Shown here: positions 1 through 5,557 of the stretch, piece by piece | How the letters are laid out: every line of letters starts with the position of its first letter | Numbering within the stretch: the first letter of the stretch is position 1 | NCBI GenBank assembly: GCA_004557805.1 | Contig: SFFS01000188.1 | Span: 1-5,557, forward strand | Direction of reading: 5' to 3' | DNA from: Clostridiales bacterium | GTDB lineage: Bacteria > Bacillota > Clostridia > Christensenellales > Aristaeellaceae | DNA length: 5,557 nucleotides | The notes under the pieces: model-generated | What the model was told of the DNA's origin: nothing | The model's database searches: none | What the model saw: the letters and a program-made list of their open reading frames with translations, nothing else | Program-made: the position numbers and the translations under genes

Positions 1-1316
1 ATGCGCTGACCCAGAAGGAAGCCCGCAGCGAGCTGCATCAGCAGCTGATGGATACCCTGAAGGAGCAGCTTGACGCTCATGAAGCGGCCGGCAATCCCTA
101 CCTGTTCGACTCCGTCGAGTTCCACACGCTGCAGACCTATGACGGCGGCGACTATGTCGGCGATCTGAACCAGATCTATCAGCTCTGCTCCAACGCCTAT
201 CCGGATATGCTCTGGATTGAAGACCTCGGCGTAGAATTCACTGACAAAATCACTCAGGGCACCGGCTCCATGTGGCCCCGCACGCACAAGGCTGCCAAAC
301 CCATCGGCACCAGTTACATCGAAGCGTATGAAGCCCGCCTGGGCGAAACCGACAAGTGCGAAATCATGACCGACACCACCGCCGACAGCCTGATCGTGGA
401 TGAAAACGGTGCCGTCGTTGGTGTGAACGCCCATGGCAAAGATGGCAACAAGGTAATCCTGCACGGCAGCGTCATCATGTGCACCGGTGGTTTCGCGGGC
501 AATGTGGAAATGCGCATGAAGTATTGCCAGGGCGAAAAGTGGCCTGATCTGGGCGAATGGCTCCACACCACCAACGCACCGGGCGTGACCGGCGAAGGGC
601 TACTCATGGCGCAGGATGCGGGCGCGCATCTGGTCAACATGGAGCAGATTCAGCTTCTGCAGGTCTGCAACCCCTACACCGGCAACTGCGCTGACTATAC
701 TGAGCAGATCGGCATCGAAGGCTTGATGTTCCTCAACGACAACGGTCAGCGCTTCGTCAATGAAGGCGGCCGCCGCGACGTTGTCTGCAAGGCCATCTTC
801 GATCAGCCCAACGCACGCATGTGGGTGCTCTACAGCGGCGATGTGGTCACCAATCCGGATGCTGTGTTCACCAACGGCGGCGTGCCGCTGCGCGTGATGT
901 GCGAGAACGGCACCTCCGGCTACCGCTGCTTCGAAACACTCGAGGAAGTGGCCGAATACATCGGCTGCACCGACGTGGAGACCCTCAAGGCGACGCTGGC
1001 GGACTATAACGCCCATTGCGACAGCCAGGAAGCGGACGAATACGGCCGCACGCTGTTCGCCACCAAGTTCGAGAACGGCCCCTGGTACGTCTATCCGCGT
1101 TCCCCCGCTGCGCACCACACGATGGGCGGCGTGGATATCGACCTCGACTGCCATGTGCTCAATGAAGCGGGCGAGATCATCAACGGTCTGTACGCCGCTG
1201 GCGAAATCACCGGCGTGCTGCACGGTGCCAACCGCCTCGGCGGCAACGCCATCGTTGACTTCACGGTGTATGGCCGCATTGCCGGAACCACCGCTGCCAA
1301 CGAACTGGCCAAGTAA
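1..1316 (+). CDS. FAD-dependent fumarate/urocanate reductase-family flavoprotein, 3' part (5' end outside window)
   Basis: The reading frame (codons from base 3) is open from the window edge to TAA at 1314-1316, so the ATG at 48 is probably internal and the true start lies upstream. About 437 residues are visible; the N-terminal FAD dinucleotide-binding motif is missing from view. Numbering from the Met at 48, family landmarks are TGGF at 146-149, GEGLLMAQDAGA at 183-194, RFVNEGGRRD at 235-244 (the RD arginine matches the proton-donating arginine of flavocytochrome c fumarate reductases), HHTMGG at 356-361 and GANRLGGNA at 393-401, whose arginine binds substrate carboxylate in the family. The histidine usual in the QxHPT motif is replaced: the protein has QLLQ at 202-205. 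The family reduces an activated double bond (fumarate, urocanate, related acrylates) using FADH2. Family membership is seen directly; the substrate is not assignable. An FMN-binding or heme domain, or a Tat/Sec signal, could lie upstream. Confidence 0.9.
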   Translation, partial: ALTQKEARSELHQQLMDTLKEQLDAHEAAGNPYLFDSVEFHTLQTYDGGDYVGDLNQIYQLCSNAYPDMLWIEDLGVEFTDKITQGTGSMWPRTHKAAKPIGTSYIEAYEARLGETDKCEIMTDTTADSLIVDENGAVVGVNAHGKDGNKVILHGSVIMCTGGFAGNVEMRMKYCQGEKWPDLGEWLHTTNAPGVTGEGLLMAQDAGAHLVNMEQIQLLQVCNPYTGNCADYTEQIGIEGLMFLNDNGQRFVNEGGRRDVVCKAIFDQPNARMWVLYSGDVVTNPDAVFTNGGVPLRVMCENGTSGYRCFETLEEVAEYIGCTDVETLKATLADYNAHCDSQEADEYGRTLFATKFENGPWYVYPRSPAAHHTMGGVDIDLDCHVLNEAGEIINGLYAAGEITGVLHGANRLGGNAIVDFTVYGRIAGTTAANELAK

Positions 1317-1326
1317 TCCAACCTAA

Positions 1327-1375
1327 GCGACGCAAAACGGACGGGATTCGCTTCCCGCCCGTTTTTTACTGTCGC
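1327..1375 (+). terminator. Intrinsic terminator of the flavoprotein gene
   Basis: A hairpin begins 17 bases after the flavoprotein stop. The arm 1334-1346 pairs with 1353-1365 around a 6-base loop (1347-1352), with one A/C mismatch (1341 against 1358), and runs into six T residues (1362-1367), four of which pair with the A residues at 1334-1337. An outer 5-bp stem (1327-1331 with 1371-1375) encloses the hairpin. On the minus strand the hairpin is followed by only four T residues, so any role in stopping the convergent YdeI-like transcript would be weaker. Confidence 0.88.
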
Positions 1376-1490
1376 TTTCTCGCTGGTAAGGGGCGTTTCC
1401 GGTTCGCATCGCGCCTGTTCCCTTCGGCTCTTCTGTGCCGCCCAAACATAATATTTTCCGCCTGCCAAATCGCCCCGGCCCTCGCCTCCC

Positions 1491-2078
1491 CTACATTTTT
1501 TCCGCGTCCTCATGATAATACTTGTCGATCCCGCCATAACCGCCGATCAACTTGTTTTCCTTCGTTTTCCGGAGAAAGCTCTCCAGCCGCCGCCTGAATT
1601 CCTCCGGTCGTTTTCGCGCCGCATCGATATAAGCTACGCGAATCCGCCTGTACGCTTCCGGGAACTGCTCGTAATTCTCCCATGCCTCCGGTTCCTGCCG
1701 AAGCGCCTGCAAAATATCCTCCGGAAACGCATACGGCGTGCGAATCACTTCCAGCACGCTCTCCCGCACGGCAGGATGCAGCATTTCTCTGCTTTCCAGC
1801 CAGATCAGCCGTTCGATGTTCGCGCGCGAATACGGGCTTCCCTTCCTTCGCGGGCAGAACCGCTGCGCCCTGTGCAGCGCATCCAGGTTGCAGATCGTGG
1901 TATCAATCCAGCCGAAGCACAGCGCTTCCTCCACTGCGTCGTTATAGGAAAGGCGCGGCTCCTCCGCCGCTTTCATCGGAAACACCAGCCAGATCTCCGG
2001 TTCCCTTTCAAAGTTCGCCGCAAGCCATGCGCGCCATTCGCTTCTCTCGCTCGTATAAAAGGTTTTCATTTGCGTCAT
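1491..2078 (-). CDS. YdeI/OmpD-associated (OmdA) family protein
   Basis: The protein has 195 residues from the ATG at 2078-2076 to TAG at 1493-1491. The start is chosen because a GGAAGG ribosome binding site lies 8 bases upstream; an in-frame ATG 21 codons earlier (2141) sits inside the terminator-like region and has no such site. Family hallmarks are YNDAVEEALCFGWIDT at residues 45-60, QRFCPRR at 72-78, NIERL at 87-91, and a basic C-terminal helical part (about 133-176, with FPEAYRR and RRRLESFL) that matches the OmdA domain, where a run of arginine and lysine follows an FxxL/Y motif. No signal peptide or membrane segment is visible, so it is probably cytoplasmic. The family is linked by name to bacteriocin protection and OmpD in enterics, but its biochemical function is not established. 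It follows the nucleoside transporter genes on the same strand after an 87-base gap with a probable terminator, so it is likely a separate unit or fed by readthrough. Confidence 0.85.
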   Translation of the reverse strand: MTQMKTFYTSERSEWRAWLAANFEREPEIWLVFPMKAAEEPRLSYNDAVEEALCFGWIDTTICNLDALHRAQRFCPRRKGSPYSRANIERLIWLESREMLHPAVRESVLEVIRTPYAFPEDILQALRQEPEAWENYEQFPEAYRRIRVAYIDAARKRPEEFRRRLESFLRKTKENKLIGGYGGIDKYYHEDAEKM

Positions 2079-2086
2079 GCTTTCAT

Positions 2087-2092
2087 CCTTCC
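2087..2092 (-). promoter_or_regulatory. Ribosome binding site of the YdeI-like gene
   Basis: On the minus strand the sequence GGAAGG stands 8 bases before the ATG at 2078. It decides the start in favour of this ATG over the in-frame ATG at 2141. Confidence 0.75.
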
Positions 2093-2094
2093 AG

Positions 2095-2131
2095 GCGGCT
2101 TCGCCGCAGACAGAAAAAACGGCGAAGCCGT
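2095..2131. repeat. Pair of short palindromes that are also complementary to each other
   Basis: The first element, 2095-2107, is a 5-bp stem with loop TTC on the + strand. The second, 2119-2131, is a 5-bp stem with loop GAA. Their 11-base cores (2096-2106 and 2120-2130) are exact reverse complements, so the transcript can form either two small hairpins or one 11-bp stem with a 13-base loop (2107-2119). On the minus strand only the second element is followed by a T-run. Confidence 0.7.
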
Positions 2132-2152
2132 GAAAAAACACAGCCCGCCGTT
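2114..2152 (-). terminator. Probable intrinsic terminator of the nucleoside transporter operon
   Basis: Reading the minus strand, 14 bases after the stop of the second permease a structure forms that ends in a T-run. Two foldings share it. One is a compact hairpin, ACGGC/GCCGT with a 3-base loop (2131-2119), running into T residues at 2119-2114. The other is a larger stem pairing 2152-2146 with 2124-2118 (7 bp), followed by four T residues (2117-2114). Either would stop transcription before the YdeI-like gene. The compact stem is short, so termination may be incomplete and allow readthrough. Confidence 0.62.
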
Positions 2153-2165
2153 CCGTCTTTCGCGC

Positions 2166-3128
2166 TTATTTGGATTTGATGTAGGGCTTGCCGTTCGCCG
2201 CCGGAACCTGTGCGCGGCCCACAAAGAGCACCAGCGTCAGAATCGTCACGACGTACGGAATCATCGAAATGAGATTGACCGGAATGCCGCTGCCCGAGCC
2301 GACAACCACGCGCAGGCCGTTGCAGAAGCCGAACAGGATGCAGCCCAGCAGCGCGCCCTGCGGCTTGAACTTTCCGAAAATGACCGCCGCGATGGCGATG
2401 AAGCCCTGTCCCACAACGACCGACTGCCGGAAGGCCGACACCGTCGCCAGCGTGATCGACGCGCCGCCGAAGCCCGCCAGAACGCCGGAAAAGAGCACGC
2501 ACAGATAGCGCACGAGCGTCACGTTCACGCCCAGCGTGTCCGCCGCGCGGGGATGTTCGCCCACCGCGCGCAGGCGCAGGCCGAAGCGCGTCCTGTAGAA
2601 CACGAACCACACCACGATCACCATCAGGAAGGCGATATAGGTCGATGCGTATGTGTTGAACACCAGATCGAGGAAGCTGTTCTGCGCAAACGCGCCGCCC
2701 GGGAATTTTTCGTTCAGGGCTGCAAACAGCCCTTCCATAATGCGCGGCAGCTTCTTCTGCACGAGCTGCGTTTCGCTCGAGCCGAACAGCTGATAGCAGA
2801 CGAACAGCGACACGCCGCTGGCCAGGAAGTTGATGGCCGTGCCGGAAATGGTCTGATCGGCCTTGCAGGTGACGGTCGCAAACGCATGAATCAGCGCGAA
2901 CAGGCCTCCCGCAATGCCGCCGCAGAGGAACGCCAGCCACGGGTTCGCCACGAAGTGGCCCACCGCCGCGCCGGTGAACGCGCCGATAACGATCATGCCT
3001 TCCAGACCGATGTTGACGACGCCGCTCTTTTCAGAGAAACAGGAACCAAGCGCCGCAAACAGCAGAGGCGGCGTATACATCAGCGTTGCGTTGAGAATGA
3101 CGCCCAGGTCTTTCAAAAACTGTGCCAT
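2166..3128 (-). CDS. Nucleoside (BMP-type) ABC transporter permease, NupQ-like
   Basis: This 320-residue integral membrane protein belongs to the BPD_transp_2 family of permeases (ribose/BMP branch) and is close in size and pattern to B. subtilis NupQ (YufQ). The family mark FSEKSGVVNIGLEGM stands at residues 31-45. The cytoplasmic coupling loop LRAVGEHPRAADTLG at about 186-200 is the part that contacts the ATPase. By eye there are about eight hydrophobic membrane segments, near residues 8-28, 39-60, 63-86, 94-115, 152-177, 205-230, 239-270 and 282-304. The start ATG shares its A with the TGA stop of the upstream permease (TGATG at 3130-3126), which suggests translational coupling; GGGAGG at 3143-3138, inside the upstream gene's last codons, is the ribosome binding site. 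With the other permease it should form the membrane channel for nucleoside uptake. The substrate (guanosine, other nucleosides, or another BMP-system ligand) is inferred from family only. The protein appears complete. Confidence 0.92.
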   Translation of the reverse strand: MAQFLKDLGVILNATLMYTPPLLFAALGSCFSEKSGVVNIGLEGMIVIGAFTGAAVGHFVANPWLAFLCGGIAGGLFALIHAFATVTCKADQTISGTAINFLASGVSLFVCYQLFGSSETQLVQKKLPRIMEGLFAALNEKFPGGAFAQNSFLDLVFNTYASTYIAFLMVIVVWFVFYRTRFGLRLRAVGEHPRAADTLGVNVTLVRYLCVLFSGVLAGFGGASITLATVSAFRQSVVVGQGFIAIAAVIFGKFKPQGALLGCILFGFCNGLRVVVGSGSGIPVNLISMIPYVVTILTLVLFVGRAQVPAANGKPYIKSK

Positions 3129-4237
3129 CAGACCTTGCCTCCCTTCGTTTCACGGCGGACGACAGCCATGCGCAGCAGGTTCGACATGGCGATTGCAAGT
3201 ACGATGCAGCCCATGATGATGTTAATGATTTCCTTGGGCACGCGCGTGCCGTCCATCATCTTCATGCGGGTTCCGGCAAACTTCATCGCGCCGAAGAACC
3301 AGCCGCCCAGCAGCACGCCGAACGGGTTGCACGCGCCGATAAGCGCCACGGTGATTCCGTTGAAGCCGTAGCTTTCCTGCGCGGCGAACTGGTTGATCTT
3401 GTAGGTGACGCCCAGCACCTGCAGGCCGCCGGCCAGACCGGCCAGCGCGCCGGAAATGGCGAGCGAGAGGATGACGCAGCGGTTCGCGTCAATGCCCGCG
3501 TATTCCGCGCAGGAGCGGTTGCTGCCCACCGCCTTGAGCTTGAAGCCGAATGTGGTCTTATTGATGATGTAATACATCAGGATCACGCAGAGAATGGCGA
3601 TGAAAATACCGAAATGCGTATAGTTGGAAACGACGTTCTTGCCGAACCAGTGCGAGATGGTGATTTTCGCCTGATCCTGAATCAGCAGCGACCAGGTTTT
3701 GCCGCCGCCAAAGTTGACGCCCGGCAGATTGACGATGTAGTTGGAGAAATAGTACGCGATCCAGTTGAACATAATCATGCAGAGCACTTCATGCGAACCG
3801 AACCGAACCTTCAGGAAGCCGACCAGACCGCCCCACAGCGCGCCGACCACGATGGACGCGAGAATGCACAGCGGAATGAGCAGGAAGCCCGGCAGCTTTA
3901 CGAAAATGCCCACCAGCAGCGCCGCGATGGAGCCCATGACGTACTGGCCCTCCGCGCCGATGTTGAACATGCCGGTTTTGAACGAAAACGCAACTGAAAG
4001 ACCCGTGAGGATATACGGCGTAGCAAACTCGATGAAGCTGTAGCTCATGTTCTTGGTGGAGCTGAAAATCACGGAGAACAGGCTGCCGTATGCTTCCAGC
4101 GGATTATAGCCCGCCGCCAGCAGCGCCACCGCGCCCACGCCGAAGCCCAGCACGATGGAAATCAGCGTATAGATGAAAGCGCCGCTCATCAGCTTCTGGC
4201 CGAAGCTGCGCCCATCCAGCGTCTTGTTAGCGGACAT
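3128..4237 (-). CDS. Nucleoside (BMP-type) ABC transporter permease, NupP-like
   Basis: This 369-residue membrane protein is the longer partner permease of the BMP/nucleoside importer, comparable with B. subtilis NupP (YufP). The diagnostic motif FKTGMFNIGAEGQ stands at residues 86-98 and the coupling loop LKAVGSNRSCAEYAGID at 234-250. Hydrophobic segments are visible near 21-42, 68-85, 99-115, 117-142, 148-169, 207-226, 255-275, 286-312 and 335-356. A short charged N-terminus precedes the first segment, as in the family. The ATG at 4237-4235 overlaps the ATPase gene's TAA by 11 bases. A very strong GGGAGGAGG (4254-4246) with an 8-base spacer lies inside the glycine codons of the ATPase tail, so the permease may be translated well even if the ATPase is broken. 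The reading frame is intact, with no missing motif. It is co-transcribed with the ATPase and the second permease. Confidence 0.93.
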   Translation of the reverse strand: MSANKTLDGRSFGQKLMSGAFIYTLISIVLGFGVGAVALLAAGYNPLEAYGSLFSVIFSSTKNMSYSFIEFATPYILTGLSVAFSFKTGMFNIGAEGQYVMGSIAALLVGIFVKLPGFLLIPLCILASIVVGALWGGLVGFLKVRFGSHEVLCMIMFNWIAYYFSNYIVNLPGVNFGGGKTWSLLIQDQAKITISHWFGKNVVSNYTHFGIFIAILCVILMYYIINKTTFGFKLKAVGSNRSCAEYAGIDANRCVILSLAISGALAGLAGGLQVLGVTYKINQFAAQESYGFNGITVALIGACNPFGVLLGGWFFGAMKFAGTRMKMMDGTRVPKEIINIIMGCIVLAIAMSNLLRMAVVRRETKGGKV

Positions 4238-4505
4238 TTCCTTCGCCTCCTCCCGCCATCATCAGGCCGAGCGTCTTTTCATTCGCTTCATGCCCCGGAA
4301 TGCTGTGAACAATTTTGCCCTCGAAAATTACATCGATGCGGTCGGACAGGCTCATGATCTCGTCCAGTTCGAACGACACAAGCAGCACGGCCTTGCCCTT
4401 GTTGCGCTGCTCGACGATGTAGCGATGCACATACTCGATCGCGCCTACGTCAAGGCCGCGCGTCGGGTTGACGGCGATGAGCAGATCCTTGTCGTTCGTC
4501 AACAT
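4227..4505 (-). pseudogene. C-terminal fragment of the broken nucleoside ABC transporter ATPase (NupO-like, end of second NBD)
   Basis: These 92 residues are the tail of the same ATPase whose front part ends at 4499. The fragment starts at the edge of the break with MLTNDKD and carries the degenerate Walker B LLIAVNPTRGLD (residues 8-19; the usual catalytic glutamate position is Asn, as is typical for the second domain in this family), the D-loop region GLDVGAIEY, and LLVSFELDEI (41-50), where the switch histidine is replaced, also usual for this domain. It ends GGGEGNVR, then TAA at 4229-4227. The ATG at 4505 has no recognisable ribosome binding site; it overlaps the TGA of the front fragment by 7 bases (ATGTTGA), which looks like coupling but is more simply a by-product of the frame break. 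By comparison with relatives this ATG occupies the position of the residue after the conserved Ala-Arg that follows the signature helix, so it is not a natural start. Confidence 0.85.
4246..4254 (-). promoter_or_regulatory. Embedded ribosome binding site of the NupP-like permease
   Basis: GGGAGGAGG on the minus strand lies 8 bases before the permease ATG, within codons for the Gly-rich C-terminus of the ATPase. It supports initiation at 4237 independent of ribosomes finishing the broken ATPase frame. Confidence 0.8.
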
Positions 4506-5557
4506 CCGCGCGGGCGGATATCGAACTTGTCGATCAGCTTCTGCGCGTGTTCACGGATGGGCTTGCGGCGCAATGCGCCGCGCTTGGAGAACGGCTGCTC
4601 GTCCACATTCTGCAGGATGAGGTTGTCCTCCACGGGATAATCGAGCACGAGTCCGTGCTTCTGCCGGTCGGCCGGAATGCTCGAAATGCCCATATCGAAC
4701 AGCTCACGCGGCGTCTTGTTGTAGGCGTCATGGCCGTCCATCGTGATTTTTCCGCCGGTCGCCTTGCGCAGTCCGGTCAGCACCTCGACCAGTTCGGTCT
4801 GGCCGTTGCCGTCGATGCCCGCAATGCCCACAATTTCGCCTCGGCGTACCTGCAGGTTCAGCCCGCGGACGATCTCCACGTCGCGATAATCCTTCGCGTG
4901 CAGGTCCTCCACCTTCAGGGCGACCTCGCCGGGCTGGATATCCGCCTTCTCAACGGTAAATTCGACGTTGCGCCCGACCATCATCGAGGCCAGATCATGC
5001 TCGGTCACGTCCGCTACGCGAACAGTATCGATGTATCTGCCCTGCCGGATGATCGTGCAGCTGTCGGCCGACTCCTTGATTTCCTTGAGCTTATGCGTGA
5101 TGAGGATGATCGACTTGCCCTCGCGGGTCAGGTTGTGCATGATCTCCACCAGCTCGAGGATTTCCTGCGGGGTCAGCGAGCTCGTCGGTTCGTCAAGGAT
5201 CAGGATCTCCGCGCCGCGATAGAGAACCTTCAGAATTTCGGCGCGCTGCTGCATGCCCACCGAAATATCCTCGATTTTCGCGTCGGGGTTTACGTTCAGG
5301 CCATAGCGCTCGGAAATTTCCGCCACCTTGGCGCGCGCCGCCTTCATATCCACACGGCACATCGACTTCATCGGCTCGGAGCCGAGGATGATGTTCTCCG
5401 TCACGGTGAACGGCTGCACGAGCATGAAGTGCTGATGCACCATGCCGATGCCCAGCTCGATCGCCTTGTTCGGGCTGTCGATATGAACGGGCTTGCCGTT
5501 GATGAAAATCTGACCGCTCGTGGGCTGCAAAAGGCCGTAGAGCACGTTCATCAGCGT
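4499..5557 (-). pseudogene. Nucleoside ABC transporter ATPase (NupO-like, two fused NBDs), front part; 5' end outside window, frame broken at 3' end
   Basis: The frame is open from the window edge, beginning inside the first Walker A (Thr-Leu-Met visible, the Gly-Lys-Ser part just outside). Numbering from the Met at 5551: Q-loop GMVHQHFML at 36-44, first signature ISVGMQQRAEI at 96-106, Walker B EILILDEPTSSL at 115-126, switch histidine in LITHKL at 150-155. The second domain starts near 209, with a non-canonical Walker A, GIAGIDGNGQTE (242-253, Gln for Lys), and its Q-loop region IPADRQKHGL at 292-301. This is the pattern of BMP/nucleoside importer ATPases such as NupO, usually about 510 residues. 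Here the frame runs into TGA (4501-4499) right after FDIRP at 343-347, where relatives continue through a linker into LSGGNQQK and then Ala-Arg. That signature is absent from the window in every frame near the break. The gene is therefore disrupted, or the sequence is wrong at this point. Confidence 0.88.

Noticed and set aside
600..1223. A 207-codon minus-strand frame inside the flavoprotein gene.
   Set aside because: It is antisense to a region with conserved reductase motifs, and no ribosome binding site or domain was recognised.
1376..1490. A possible small gene or terminator for the YdeI-like transcript in the convergent gap.
   Set aside because: Only weak 4-bp pairings without a following T-run on the minus strand were seen, and no short frame with a ribosome binding site.
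2079..2141. A longer N-terminus for the YdeI-like protein starting at 2141.
   Set aside because: The extra 21 residues are encoded by the hairpin region, do not resemble the family, and lack a ribosome binding site; the ATG at 2078 has a good one.
2083..2940. A 285-codon minus-strand frame overlapping the second permease in another frame.
   Set aside because: It is a shifted frame of the NupQ-like gene: rich in Arg and Gly, no membrane segments, and incompatible with the well-matched permease frame.
1512..3371. A 619-codon open frame on the + strand.
   Set aside because: It lies antisense to the YdeI-like gene and both permeases, all of which have clear family motifs. Its translation is rich in His, Arg, Gln and Ala with no recognisable domain, as expected for an antisense frame in GC-rich coding DNA.
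3122..3997. A 291-codon open frame on the + strand.
   Set aside because: It is antisense to the NupP-like permease, its composition is low-complexity and charged, and there is no family motif or supported start.
4499..4505. Programmed ribosomal frameshifting as an explanation for the split ATPase.
   Set aside because: There is no slippery heptamer, and a frameshift would not restore the missing signature segment.

Overview
The window is GC-rich bacterial DNA with tightly packed genes, strong GGAGG-type ribosome binding sites and a fumarate-reductase-like flavoprotein of the kind common in anaerobes. This suggests a high-GC Clostridia-like Firmicute, perhaps a gut anaerobe. The taxonomic guess is inference from gene content and style; no rRNA or marker gene is present.

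Layout. Positions 1-1316 (+) hold the 3' part of a gene for an FAD-dependent fumarate/urocanate-reductase-family flavoprotein, followed by a clear intrinsic terminator (about 1327-1375). Everything else lies on the minus strand and converges on it. Reading in the minus direction from the right edge: an ABC transporter ATPase with two fused nucleotide-binding domains (5557 to 4227, start outside the window), permease 1 (4237 to 3128), permease 2 (3128 to 2166), a terminator-like hairpin region (about 2152-2114), and a YdeI/OmpD-associated family protein (2078 to 1491). The 174 bases between the two convergent stops (1317-1490) hold the flavoprotein terminator and nothing else I can identify.

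How the genes work together. The ATPase and the two permeases are the BMP-type nucleoside importer set (NupO/NupP/NupQ-like, as in Bacillus subtilis), with overlapping genes and embedded Shine-Dalgarno sites typical of one translationally coupled operon. The expected substrate-binding lipoprotein (BmpA/NupN-like) is not in the window and would be expected upstream, beyond 5557.

The main anomaly is in the ATPase. Its reading frame breaks at about 4499-4515, and the missing piece is the segment expected to carry the LSGGNQQK signature of the second ATP-binding domain. About 20 codons appear to be deleted, with a frame change, while both downstream permeases are intact. This is either a recent inactivating deletion or a sequencing/assembly error. 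I found no convincing wholly new system; the other points of interest are an unusual active-site substitution in the flavoprotein and a pair of mutually complementary palindromes between the operon and the YdeI-like gene.
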